DNA from: Phycisphaerae bacterium
GTDB taxonomy: Bacteria; Planctomycetota; Phycisphaerae; Sedimentisphaerales; Anaerobacaceae
Length of the DNA: 64,000 nucleotides
Direction: 5' to 3'
Assembly: GCA_030604525.1 (NCBI GenBank)
Contig: JAUVVQ010000004.1
Coordinates: 1-64,000 of the forward strand
The first letter of the stretch is position 1; every line of letters starts with the position of its first letter. Under the pieces are notes generated by a model. That model saw only the letters and a list, made by a program, of their open reading frames with translations, was not told the origin of the DNA and did not search any database. The position numbers and the translations under genes are program-made. Below, piece after piece: positions 9,642 to 19,146 of the stretch.

Positions 9642-10220
9642 TTAGTAAATAATCGCGGTCGCTTCCTCAATTGTTTTTATGACCTCCTCAACGGGGGAGG
9701 ATTTGGTTACGTAAGCGTCGAAGCCCTTCTGTAGAAGTGCGGAAGCTTCTGAGTCGTTTAGCGGGTTTACTATGGCAATTATTTTTACCGTTTGCAGTTC
9801 CCGGTCTGAACGGATGCTTTTAGATATTTGTTTTGCTTCAATATCTTCTGAGAGCAGATTTATCAGCAGCACATGGGGGACAAATCGCTGAGCAATCATT
9901 CCAGTCTCAAAAGTGTTTGAGACAGATTGCACTTCATAGTTTCCTTTTTCTTTTAAACCCTGCTCCAGGTTTGATGTGTCCTCTTTGTTGCTATCTACTA
10001 TAAGCACTCTAAGTTTCCCGATTAGCAGACCTGTCAGAGGCATATCATGGGTTTTCATAAATCTAACCAGGTTGTTCAGAGGTATGCGTCTATCCTTGCT
10101 TCCGGGAATTCGATAGCCTTTTAGCTGTCCCTTGTCGAACCATTTAGAAACAGTTCGAGGTGCAACATTACATATTTTGGCTACTTCGCCGGTTGTTAAT
10201 ACATTTTTACCTTTTGACAT
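9642..10220 (-). CDS. Excisionase/MerR-type HTH DNA-binding domain fused to a response-regulator receiver domain
   Basis: LTTGEVAKICNVAPRTVSKWFDKGQLKGYRIPGSKDRRIP (HTH), then KLRVLIVDSNKEDTSNLEQGL...DAYVTKSSPVEEVIKTI (REC-like). Alternative upstream start 10301. Confidence 0.85.
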   Translation of the reverse strand: MSKGKNVLTTGEVAKICNVAPRTVSKWFDKGQLKGYRIPGSKDRRIPLNNLVRFMKTHDMPLTGLLIGKLRVLIVDSNKEDTSNLEQGLKEKGNYEVQSVSNTFETGMIAQRFVPHVLLINLLSEDIEAKQISKSIRSDRELQTVKIIAIVNPLNDSEASALLQKGFDAYVTKSSPVEEVIKTIEEATAIIY

Positions 10221-10510
10221 ATTGCATTTCCCCCTTAATTTTAGCACCACAACAGTCGCTAATTCGGCCATTTTAAGGGTTTTTATAACCTCCAGATACA
10301 AATAACAGTTTAAATTACCAATAAATACGTTTCTATTTTGTTATACGTCCCATAAGCGATTTTAGACGAGATGAAATGTATTAAATTTATGTTAAGGTCA
10401 GGAGCTTTGGCGTGCTGGTATAGGCGGAATAAAATGCCTTTGATTTGTGCTTTTAAAACAGTTAGAATGCACATCAGAAGGTTTTAGATAGTTTTAGACA
10501 AGGAGCCGTT

Positions 10511-11632
10511 ATGCAAATTTATCTTTCCAGACCTGATATAGTAGAGCAGGATATTCAGGCGGTTTGTGAAGTTCTTCGGAGCCCCAATCTCTCTCTCGGT
10601 CCGAAACTTGGCCAGTTCGAAAGAGCTTTTGCCGAATACATTGGTCGAAAAAGATGTGTGGCTGTCAACAGCGGAACCAGCGGTCTGTTTCTATGCCTGA
10701 GTGCTTTGGGCATCGGGGCGGGCGATGAGGTGATTACCACGCCGTTTACTTTTATCTCGTCGGCAACATCGATTATGATGACCGGAGCCAGGCCTGTTTT
10801 TGTTGATATTGACCCGAGGAGCTTGAATATAAACCCGGAGAAGATTGAGAGCAAAATAAACGAGAGCACCAAAGCGATATTGCCTGTTGAGATTTTCGGC
10901 AATCCGAGAGGTATTGAAGAAGTTTGCAGCATTGCCCAAAAGCATAATCTGGCCGTTGTTGAAGACAGTTGTGAAGCCCTCGGCTCGGCGGTAAATAACA
11001 AAAAGGCAGGCGGCTTCGGCGAGATGAGTGTCTTTGCTTTCTATCCTAATAAACAAATAACCACCGGTGAGGGGGGAGTTATTCTTACCGATGACGATGA
11101 TTTGGCTGACTTGTGTCTTTCACTTCGCAACCAGGGAAGGGGCAAAAAGGGCGAATGGTTAAACCACGAGCGACTGGGTTATAATTTTCGGCTCAGTGAC
11201 ATCAATTGTGCTCTCGGAATCTCCCAGCTTGGCAGGATTGGCCAAATCATTGAGAAAAGAAGCCAGGTTGCCAGATGGTATCAGGAAAATCTCGCGGATG
11301 ACGAGAGGTTAATCGTTCCGACGGAACCGGATGGGTGCAGGATGAGCTGGTTTGTCTTTGTTGTCCGTCTCAGGGAAAGCTTCTCTCGTGACCAGCGTGA
11401 TGAGGTCCTTCGGGTTATGACAAAGGCAGGCATACAGGTGAGCAACTATTTCTCTCCCCTTCACTTGCAGCCGTTTGTTGCTGACGAATTCGGTTACAAA
11501 AACGGTGATTTCCCTGTTACAGAGGCCGTTTCTGAAAGGACGATTGCTTTGCCGTTCTATAATAATCTTAGCAGGGAAGAAGTCAAAACCGTTTGCGGAA
11601 ATCTGAAAGATGTATTGGCCAAGGTAGAATAG
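10511..11632 (+). CDS. DegT/DnrJ/EryC1/StrS family aminotransferase
   Basis: VAVNSGTSGLFLCLSALGIGAGDEVITTPFTFISSA, VVEDSCEALGS, SVFAFYPNKQITTGEGG (PLP lysine), RNQGRG. Confidence 0.95.
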   Translation: MQIYLSRPDIVEQDIQAVCEVLRSPNLSLGPKLGQFERAFAEYIGRKRCVAVNSGTSGLFLCLSALGIGAGDEVITTPFTFISSATSIMMTGARPVFVDIDPRSLNINPEKIESKINESTKAILPVEIFGNPRGIEEVCSIAQKHNLAVVEDSCEALGSAVNNKKAGGFGEMSVFAFYPNKQITTGEGGVILTDDDDLADLCLSLRNQGRGKKGEWLNHERLGYNFRLSDINCALGISQLGRIGQIIEKRSQVARWYQENLADDERLIVPTEPDGCRMSWFVFVVRLRESFSRDQRDEVLRVMTKAGIQVSNYFSPLHLQPFVADEFGYKNGDFPVTEAVSERTIALPFYNNLSREEVKTVCGNLKDVLAKVE

Positions 11633-11904
11633 CAGTGATTTGGAATTAGCCGTATATATCATATACTTTATTGGTGCAGGCGAAGATTTTTTTGATTTTC
11701 AGCCGATAAAAAGGTCTTTAAATCTGGTATTCTGGGGAGAATGGAGCCGCAGAAATTTGAAGTGTTTTAAGTCTGTCCGGCTGACTGCACGTTGAGAATA
11801 ATTCGAGCTGTTATTTGGAAAATGGTATTTTGTTTTATACAATTTAGGTGAAACAGCTTTAAATGCCAGGGAAGGTGAACGCGTTTTAGAAGGGGGAGAA
11901 GCCG

Positions 11905-12171
11905 ATGGGTTGGAGAACGAAGCTTGTATTTTTGCTAGTTGTGTTTTTTGCTGGTTTTATAACGGGTATTTATTGTCTTTCTCCAGTGACGGATGAACAG
12001 AGGGCCGAGGTTTCTTCTAAAGGGTTTATTTATTCAGCCCTGAAGTCAGATGAATTTGCAAAGTCTTTTAATAGCGGCATTCATAAGTGTATCAGTTTCA
12101 GCAAGGATGCCGTCAAGCAGACCGGCGAATACTTACATACTAAAATCGAGGATTACAAAAAGGACAGTTAA
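11905..12171 (+). CDS. Small single-TM hypothetical protein
   Basis: 88 aa, N-terminal TM segment LVFLLVVFFAGFITGIYCL; preceded by GGGGGAGAAG-type RBS. Confidence 0.55.
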   Translation: MGWRTKLVFLLVVFFAGFITGIYCLSPVTDEQRAEVSSKGFIYSALKSDEFAKSFNSGIHKCISFSKDAVKQTGEYLHTKIEDYKKDS

Positions 12172-12254
12172 GTGGTTTGTCATAATGCCATTGTTGTTTT
12201 AATTGATAGCAATTGCATATACGCTTAACAGGAGGAGGTATATGCGACGAATTT

Positions 12255-12331
12255 GGCCGTGGTTTCCGCCGAACCACGGCCATTTTGCTGCGCTGCAAAG
12301 AACGCTGCCGAACAAATTGCCCGGCAGCGTT
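12255..12331. terminator. Two tandem stem-loops between convergent genes
   Basis: GGCCGTGGTT(12255-12264)/AACCACGGCC(12272-12281) and AACGCTGCCG(12301-12310)/CGGCAGCGTT(12322-12331), both perfect 10-bp stems. Confidence 0.6.
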
Positions 12332-12367
12332 GACTTTATTTCTCAATTGAAGTCTATAACAAAATTG

Positions 12368-13192
12368 TTACTCTTCGTCCGGTACTATTTTTGCACCTTC
12401 CGGAATTTCAAACTTGAAAATCCCTTCCGGTATAGTGACATTATATTCTAAGCTATCTATTCTTTTGACGCCTTCGTCAGGATCGCATTTGAGCGCTTCC
12501 ATATCAATTGGCAATTTCGTCTCGGGATCAATGCGGAAAATATACTCCTTTTCCCCAATGTTTCCTTGAGCGAGAGTACACATATGAACACGAATTACTT
12601 CCTGTTGGAGATCTTCATCAAATTGGAAATGGAATTGTAACTCACCATGGTGTTGTTGCACCCAATTGACCAAATCTTCAAAAAAGTGGGAAAAACGTAC
12701 TTCGGATGCGGGGACATATTTGCTTCGGATTCTCACAAGATTTTTATCTTTGTAGTAGTAATAGGTCGCCTGGGGGGTTCCCACAATCAAAAAATTGCCC
12801 TGATCTGCATAATAATATTCTTCCCGGCCCGTCTCAGGATTTATCTGAACCCAAATTTCTCCCGGACTATTATCCCAATTGGTACAATATGCGTGTACTG
12901 AATGAATAGAACGCATTGCTTCAATTGTTTGCTCAATGGCATAGGCGGGGGCGACTGAGTAATTTAGAATTGTAACAATAGATGCGACAATTAGTAAGAC
13001 TGCTGCCGCTACGGCTAATTTTGTAATTGGCTTATTCATAATCATTCTCCAGATTTGTATTTGCCGAGGAGGGCGGTTTGACAGCGCATCAAGCAGGTCT
13101 TTTTCGAGCTTGTCGCGATGGCTGGGGTCAGGGGTGTCATCGAACTGAATTCCACGAATAAAATCTTCGAATCTTTTTTCTTTATCAGTCAT
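12368..13192 (-). CDS. Hypothetical membrane protein, putative anti-sigma factor with LolA-like extracytoplasmic domain
   Basis: Coupled downstream of an ECF sigma gene; TM segment KLAVAAAVLLIVASIVTIL; C-terminal region resembles outer-membrane lipoprotein-sorting-like proteins. Confidence 0.6.
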   Translation of the reverse strand: MTDKEKRFEDFIRGIQFDDTPDPSHRDKLEKDLLDALSNRPPRQIQIWRMIMNKPITKLAVAAAVLLIVASIVTILNYSVAPAYAIEQTIEAMRSIHSVHAYCTNWDNSPGEIWVQINPETGREEYYYADQGNFLIVGTPQATYYYYKDKNLVRIRSKYVPASEVRFSHFFEDLVNWVQQHHGELQFHFQFDEDLQQEVIRVHMCTLAQGNIGEKEYIFRIDPETKLPIDMEALKCDPDEGVKRIDSLEYNVTIPEGIFKFEIPEGAKIVPDEE

Positions 13193-13195
13193 TTT

Positions 13196-13867
13196 TCAAA
13201 CCTCCTGCTGGGCGGAAGTAATTTTCTTTCGCAGTTTTGCAAGTGCTCTTGCTAATTGGCTGCGTATGGTTCCGTTACTGCTGCCCAAAACCTCGGCAAT
13301 TTCGGTTAGTTTCAAATTTTCAAAAAAACGCAGTGTGATGATAGTTTGGTATCTTGGCCTTAGCTCGAACATCACTTGTTTTAAAAGAGCGATTCTTTCA
13401 GATTTATTTGATGATTTCAGACAGTTGGCGGCCTGGTTATCAGCATTATTAAATGCCTTTTTTAAAAAGCTTTTTCTGCGAATGGTTTTCCTGAAGCAGT
13501 TATTGACTTCATTGGTTGCGATTTTATAGAGCCAGCTGCGAAACTCTCGTTCATTGCCTCTGAAGCGGTCGAAATTTTCGACAACACTTAGAAATACCGT
13601 TGACGTTACGTCCTCGGCTGTTTGTCTTTCGAACAATCGATGGACGCAGTAACGAAGGACTGCATCGTAATGCCGGTGATACAACCTAGCAAAGTCCACA
13701 AGGTTATTGCGTGCTTTGGCTATTAACTGAGCTTCATTCACCGGACGCCCGTTTTCGTTTAAGCTAATGTTTGTTCTCCACAGATTTTTTGAACCGGTAC
13801 AACTATCATCACAATTATAAATGCGCAGAAAGACAAAACGTGGCAAAAAATAAAAAAATCCTGCCAC
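13196..13867 (-). CDS. RNA polymerase ECF sigma factor
   Basis: AEDVTSTVFLSVVENFDRFRG...FRSWLYKIATNEVNNCFR and region 4 FENLKLTEIAEVLGSSNGTIRSQLARALAKLRK. Start probably internal (MNENGRP). Confidence 0.9.
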   Translation of the reverse strand: MAGFFYFLPRFVFLRIYNCDDSCTGSKNLWRTNISLNENGRPVNEAQLIAKARNNLVDFARLYHRHYDAVLRYCVHRLFERQTAEDVTSTVFLSVVENFDRFRGNEREFRSWLYKIATNEVNNCFRKTIRRKSFLKKAFNNADNQAANCLKSSNKSERIALLKQVMFELRPRYQTIITLRFFENLKLTEIAEVLGSSNGTIRSQLARALAKLRKKITSAQQEV

Positions 13868-13868
13868 A

Positions 13869-14585
13869 TTATGACAGGTTTACTATGTAAGCTTTATGGA
13901 GCTTGCTCTCGATAATGTTTCGGGTCAGATTGGCCCATTGCTGACAACCGTCGAGTATAACACTATCGCTGCTGACCACAGTCAAGTCACTTTTTATCAG
14001 TCTGGCATCTGGGCTGTTAAGGAGTTCGATTTCCCATTTCCATTTGTTTTCGTGCGCCAGTTGTTCGATAAGTTTTTTGAGTCGTCCGCTGTTGGATACC
14101 GGCCTATCCAGAAGCCAGAGCGTTTTGCCGGCGTGGATTTCTTTTAAGAATTTGCCAGTAAGTTCAATAGCGGGGATAGTTTCGGTAACTTTGCGGTATG
14201 TTCCGTGTATGCTTGCTAAATCGCGGAAGCATCCGTCACATCCTTTGAAGATTACTCCGCCTGCCATAGCCGCCTCGATGGTGATTAAAAGGTTGTATCC
14301 GTCAATGACGATGTTCTGCTGCTTTAACCGGGATGGTTCGACCATTTTCTTTTTCCTTGATGCTGATTGTTGGTCTGAACAGGCGCTTCGCATAATCGCC
14401 AGCCGTTGTCTTTCGGTAAGCCCGAATTTGTCACCTACCAGTTTAAGAGAGCTTTTCTGAGCATAACCTTTGGTAAGCAGTAGAGAATAATCTTCCAGAG
14501 CTTGACGCAAGCCAGCTATATTTGCGGGACAGAAAAGTTTCGCATCGTTTGGATGCGGTCCTCTATGCGTTCGTTTATCAGGCAT
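13869..14585 (-). CDS. DUF434 domain-containing protein
   Basis: RGPHPNDAKLFCPANIAGLRQALEDYSLLLTKGYAQKSSLKLVGDKFGLTERQRLAIMRSAC and IDGYNLLITIEAAMAGGVIFKGCDGCFRDLASIHGTYR. Confidence 0.8.
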   Translation of the reverse strand: MPDKRTHRGPHPNDAKLFCPANIAGLRQALEDYSLLLTKGYAQKSSLKLVGDKFGLTERQRLAIMRSACSDQQSASRKKKMVEPSRLKQQNIVIDGYNLLITIEAAMAGGVIFKGCDGCFRDLASIHGTYRKVTETIPAIELTGKFLKEIHAGKTLWLLDRPVSNSGRLKKLIEQLAHENKWKWEIELLNSPDARLIKSDLTVVSSDSVILDGCQQWANLTRNIIESKLHKAYIVNLS

Positions 14586-14727
14586 ATATTCCTGCTTTTA
14601 CTTAACCTCTTATCAGCTTGTATAATAAGTTACAACAGGACGGTTGACAAGCTTCGAGAAAAACAAATTGACATTAACTGCGTGTGCATCTAACATTAGA
14701 TTTTTAGAGATTTTGTAAGGTCTGAAG

Positions 14728-15585
14728 ATGCCCAGTCACAATTTATCGCGTATAAAGATAGATGATTTGGATATAATCGGCTATTCGATTGCCGGCGAAG
14801 AGACCGTTGTCGCAATGCCGCAGCTGGATGTCTGCTTCGATATCGGCAAAGCTCCTGAACAGGTTATCTCCATAAATAATATTCTGCTTACACACGGGCA
14901 TATGGATCATTCTGCCGGTATTGCTTATTATCTGTCCCACAGGAATTTCTGCGGGCAAAAACCCGGCACTATTGTAGCGCCGCAAAATATGATAGCAAAT
15001 ATGAGGAAGATAATCAACGTCTGGGGGAAGCTGGACGGCAACGAAATACCGGCTAATCTTGTGGGCGTAAAACCCGGCGACGAATACAACATCAAGCCCA
15101 ATTTAATAGCGAGGGTCTTTCCAACCAAACACAGCAGGGGCTCTGTCGGGTTCAGCGTGATAGAAAAGAGAAAAAAGCTAAAACAGGAATACATAGAGCT
15201 TAACAGCCGACAGATAGTAGAGCTGAAAAGGCAGGGCGTCGAGATTGATTATCCTCTTGAAATACCGATTGTTACCTACCTTGGTGACACTCAGTATGTT
15301 GATTTCTCACAATTGAATTACATCAAAGAAAGCAGAATACTCATTGCCGAATGTACTTTTTATGAAACCGAGCACAGCGGCAGGGCTGAGGCGGGTAAGC
15401 ATATGCATATCAAGGAATTTACTAATCTTTTGGAAGACCTGGACAATGAGCATATCATTATCACCCATACTACTCAGCGGACACCTATGCGTGAAATACG
15501 AAGGATATTAAAAGAGACCCTCTCGCCGCAAATACACGGCAAGATTATACTGCTTATGGACAAGAGACCAGGTTTGAGGGGTTGA
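14728..15585 (+). CDS. MBL-fold metallo-hydrolase (RNase Z-like)
   Basis: ILLTHGHMDHSAGIAYYL metal-binding motif; TYLGDTQY; HIIITHTTQR. Confidence 0.85.
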   Translation: MPSHNLSRIKIDDLDIIGYSIAGEETVVAMPQLDVCFDIGKAPEQVISINNILLTHGHMDHSAGIAYYLSHRNFCGQKPGTIVAPQNMIANMRKIINVWGKLDGNEIPANLVGVKPGDEYNIKPNLIARVFPTKHSRGSVGFSVIEKRKKLKQEYIELNSRQIVELKRQGVEIDYPLEIPIVTYLGDTQYVDFSQLNYIKESRILIAECTFYETEHSGRAEAGKHMHIKEFTNLLEDLDNEHIIITHTTQRTPMREIRRILKETLSPQIHGKIILLMDKRPGLRG

Positions 15586-15694
15586 TATTAGATGAGTTGT
15601 TGCGGCTTGATTGTTTACCCAAACTGTAAAGAGTTGTCCGTAAAGCTAAACTTCAGTTTGGTCTAAAGTAACTGAGAATTGGAGTGCAGAAAAA

Positions 15695-17593
15695 ATGGAT
15701 AACAATATGGAACGAGTGCCTGTAAAGATTTTTGAGGACTCGGAACAGGTTTGCAAAGTTATAGCCACACGCATTGCGGGTTTGGTACGTGATTCTTCGA
15801 AAAAGGGTAAAGAAGCTGTGCTGGGCCTGGCAACGGGTTATACCACAATTGGTATATACACAGAGTTGATTCGAATGCACCAGCAGGAAGGGCTTGACCT
15901 TTCTAACGTAGTTACTTTTAACCTTGATGAATACTGGCCGATTGAACCGACAAGCATACAGTCATATCATTATTGGATGAACCTCAACTTCTTTGACCAT
16001 GTAAACATTCCTCAGCGTAATATCCACATCCCTTCAGGGACGGTGCCTGAGGCTGAGCTGGAGGCCTACTGTCGCAGGTATGAACAATCAATAAGGGACG
16101 CCGGCGGAATTGATTTGCAGATTCTCGGAATTGGCCGAAGCGGGCACATCGGCTTTAATGAGCCTGGCTCACCGCGCGACAGCCGAACACGCCGAATTCA
16201 GTTGGACAGAATTACTCGTATGGATGCCGCCGGTGATTTCTTTGGTGTGGAGAATGTCCCTCGAATGGCTGTTACAATGGGGGTTGGAACCATTATAGAA
16301 GCTCATGAAATCATCCTTTTGGCTTTGGGTGAGCACAAGGTGGATATAATTCGGCGTGTTGTTGAGGATGAAATATCCAAGGACGTAGCCGCCAGTTTCC
16401 TTCAGGAACACCCTGATGTTACGTTCTATCTGGATGAGGCAGCAGCGGCTGAATTAATCCGTATGTCTACTCCGTGGCTTACCGGGCAGTGCAGTTGGGA
16501 TGAGCTCTTGGAGCGCAGGGCCGTGATATGGTTGGCCGGGAAAACCAAAAAGCCGATTCTTAAGCTGACCGAAGAAGATTACGCAGAAAATAGTTTAGGT
16601 AACTTAATCCGGGCTCTTGGAAGGGTCTACGATATTAATCTTAATGTATTCCGACGGATGATGAAAACCATTACCGGCTGGCCGGCCGGCAAAGGGCAGT
16701 CTAAAAGAATTCTGATTCTCAGCCCGCACCCTGATGATGACGTGATATGTATGTCGGGAACGATGATGCGGTTGGTTGAACAAGGCCACAACGTGCACAC
16801 AGCGTGTATGGTTAGTGGACATCTGAGCATCTACGACCATGATGTTCTGCGTCACGCTGAGTTCGTGAAGGAATTCAACAAAATTTTCAAGCTGACACCA
16901 GAGCAAACCATCGTTATTGAAGAACACATCGAGAATTATCTCCGGGGCAAAAAGATGACAGATACAGACACACCTGAAATACAGCAAATTAAGGCGCTTA
17001 TCCGCCGGACGGAAGCTATTGCAGCTTCAAAGTTCTGCGGCATCCAGGTTAAAAATATCCATTTTTTGGATTTGCCCTTTTACAAAACCGGAACTGTGCA
17101 GAAGCTTTCGGTCGGACCAAAAGACATTTCAACCGTTTGTGAATTACTGGAGGAAGTTCAGCCGCAAATGATATTCACCGCCGGCGATTTGTCAGACCCT
17201 CACGGGACTCATCGATTGTGTTTGAAGATTTTTCTTCAGGCATTGGATAAATACTCACATATTGAAAATGTTCGGCGGGATATATGGTTGTATCGCGGGG
17301 CCTGGCAGGAATGGACGCCGGAGCTGATTGATATGGCAGTGCCCTTATCCCCCGATGAATTGCGAAAAAAACGATTTGCTATTTTCCGGCACGAAAGTCA
17401 GAAAGACCGAGCAATGTTTCCCGGTCCCTATGACGACAGGGAATTCTGGCAGCGAGCCGAGGAACGCAATATGGCTACAGCCGCAATATATAATGCTCTT
17501 GGACTGCCTGAATATCATGCCATTGAGGCTTTTGTCCGCTGGCCGGTGCAGCGCTCATTGCAGGCAGCGTCTCAATTAAGCCATGCCCCGTGA
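15695..17593 (+). CDS. Glucosamine-6-phosphate deaminase (NagB) fused to a PIG-L/LmbE-type deacetylase domain
   Basis: NagB motifs VTFNLDEYWP, LGIGRSGHIGFNEPGS; C-terminal ILSPHPDDDVICMSGTMMRLVEQGH (PIG-L AHPDD-type), TAGDLSDPHGTHR. Confidence 0.92.
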   Translation: MDNNMERVPVKIFEDSEQVCKVIATRIAGLVRDSSKKGKEAVLGLATGYTTIGIYTELIRMHQQEGLDLSNVVTFNLDEYWPIEPTSIQSYHYWMNLNFFDHVNIPQRNIHIPSGTVPEAELEAYCRRYEQSIRDAGGIDLQILGIGRSGHIGFNEPGSPRDSRTRRIQLDRITRMDAAGDFFGVENVPRMAVTMGVGTIIEAHEIILLALGEHKVDIIRRVVEDEISKDVAASFLQEHPDVTFYLDEAAAAELIRMSTPWLTGQCSWDELLERRAVIWLAGKTKKPILKLTEEDYAENSLGNLIRALGRVYDINLNVFRRMMKTITGWPAGKGQSKRILILSPHPDDDVICMSGTMMRLVEQGHNVHTACMVSGHLSIYDHDVLRHAEFVKEFNKIFKLTPEQTIVIEEHIENYLRGKKMTDTDTPEIQQIKALIRRTEAIAASKFCGIQVKNIHFLDLPFYKTGTVQKLSVGPKDISTVCELLEEVQPQMIFTAGDLSDPHGTHRLCLKIFLQALDKYSHIENVRRDIWLYRGAWQEWTPELIDMAVPLSPDELRKKRFAIFRHESQKDRAMFPGPYDDREFWQRAEERNMATAAIYNALGLPEYHAIEAFVRWPVQRSLQAASQLSHAP

Positions 17594-17623
17594 CCCGTGC
17601 GCAGGCAGAAGGTTTTTGCGCAT

Positions 17624-18178
17624 CTATTTCTTTTTTTTCAAGCACGAGTTAATCTCATCCAGGTCAAATTCTTCCGGGTCGAATTCGCCTGCCCACTCCA
17701 ACAGTTCCCGAGACTCAGGGTCGTCAGGATGCTCGAGCGCTTCCAGCAAATCGTAATAGCCCCACGGCCCACCGCAATCTTCAGGCGGACATGCCCGTTT
17801 ACCAGTCACACAAATGGGGTATCGTTTTCCTTTTTCTGCTTCTATAATTTTCTCTACCAACAGCTCATGTTCCCAGTTGTCTCCAAAATCATATGTGTAT
17901 AGGAACTTTACTTTCTCTGCATGAATTACTTCGGACAGTTTTACCTTTCTTTCGTTTATGGTTTTGTCATAGAAATCAAGCGGGTCTGAGAATTTATCCT
18001 GTGGCAGACCATAACGCTGCCCATCGCTTTCGAACTCGTGCAGGTGGTAATTTTCCCAGCCCATCACAACTTGTAGAATCTCATGAAGCTTATGTAAAGT
18101 TATATTGTCATGCACCTGAATTCTCCTCCATATCGGCGGACGAATATCCCTAAGCTTTACTTTAATTTGGTAAATCAT
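17624..18178 (-). CDS. Plasmid pRiA4b ORF-3 family protein
   Basis: YQIKVKLRDIRPPIWRRIQV, LHKLHEILQVVMGWENYHLHEFE, YTYDFGDNWEHELLVE, GKRACPPEDCGGPWGY. Confidence 0.93.
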   Translation of the reverse strand: MIYQIKVKLRDIRPPIWRRIQVHDNITLHKLHEILQVVMGWENYHLHEFESDGQRYGLPQDKFSDPLDFYDKTINERKVKLSEVIHAEKVKFLYTYDFGDNWEHELLVEKIIEAEKGKRYPICVTGKRACPPEDCGGPWGYYDLLEALEHPDDPESRELLEWAGEFDPEEFDLDEINSCLKKKK

Positions 18179-18210
18179 TTGCTCGCTCCTTTTACTTTAT
18201 TAGAGATATC

Positions 18211-19146
18211 TTACTTTGGTTTTCTCGAATCGGACAGGCAAAGTTCCACAAGCTCATCAATTACCGCTGTCCCGGCACAGAGTACCTTATCTGCGGCGCC
18301 CCAGTAAAGTTTCAATGTTCCATCTTCTTCCGGCACGGCACCGCAGCAGAACACCACATTTGGCACGTATCCGACTGTCTCAGAGGAATCTTCCGGCTGC
18401 AGAATCCAGTTGTCAGCGACACCTAAAACTTTGTCCGGCTCATCGAGCTTGTGCAAAGCTACGCCGAGCCGGTAAACAGCTCCCGCCATTGTTTTGAAAG
18501 CGCCGTGATAAATATTCAGCCAGCCCTTATCTGTTTTGATTGGCGGGGCACCCGGGCCTATTTTCATTTCGTCCCAGTGATATGCAGCCGGCTTTATTAT
18601 AAGTTTTGATTGGCCCCAGTGAATCAAGTCAGGTGAATAACTTATCCAGATTGACCACGGGTTTATGTTGGTATGCGGCCGGTCTAATCTGGCGTATTTT
18701 CCGTTGATTTTCTCAGGGAATAGAACGGCATTTCGATAGTCCGCCTGGGTGATAAAGGCCACTCTTTCGACCGATTCGAAGTCCATAGTTTTTGCCAATC
18801 CTATGCGAACGCCATATTCGGAATATGCACTGTATGTGATGTAATAGGTGCCTTCTAATAGGGTAATGCGTGGGTCCTCGATGCCGAACTTTTCGTATTC
18901 CGCAAATCCCGTCTGACTGCTTGCTGTCATAAACGGCTCTGGACGGACCTTGAATTTGAAGCCGTCTTCGCTTTCGGCAATCCCGATTATCGAGCGACCG
19001 GTATCAAGATGAGAGCGGAAAAGCATAATATATCGCTCTTCCTGCTTTACTACACCGGCATTATGAACCGTCTCGACCTTGTATGGAACGTCTTCTTTAG
19101 TAAGTATGGGATTATTCTCAAAACGGCTAACAATATTTTTACTCAT
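18211..19146 (-). CDS. Glycoside hydrolase family 130 (beta-mannoside phosphorylase-like)
   Basis: FENNPILTKEDVPYKVETVHNAGVVK, EDPRITLLEGTYYITYSAYS, KIGPGAPPIKTDKGWLNIYHGA typical of GH130. Confidence 0.9.
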   Translation of the reverse strand: MSKNIVSRFENNPILTKEDVPYKVETVHNAGVVKQEERYIMLFRSHLDTGRSIIGIAESEDGFKFKVRPEPFMTASSQTGFAEYEKFGIEDPRITLLEGTYYITYSAYSEYGVRIGLAKTMDFESVERVAFITQADYRNAVLFPEKINGKYARLDRPHTNINPWSIWISYSPDLIHWGQSKLIIKPAAYHWDEMKIGPGAPPIKTDKGWLNIYHGAFKTMAGAVYRLGVALHKLDEPDKVLGVADNWILQPEDSSETVGYVPNVVFCCGAVPEEDGTLKLYWGAADKVLCAGTAVIDELVELCLSDSRKPK

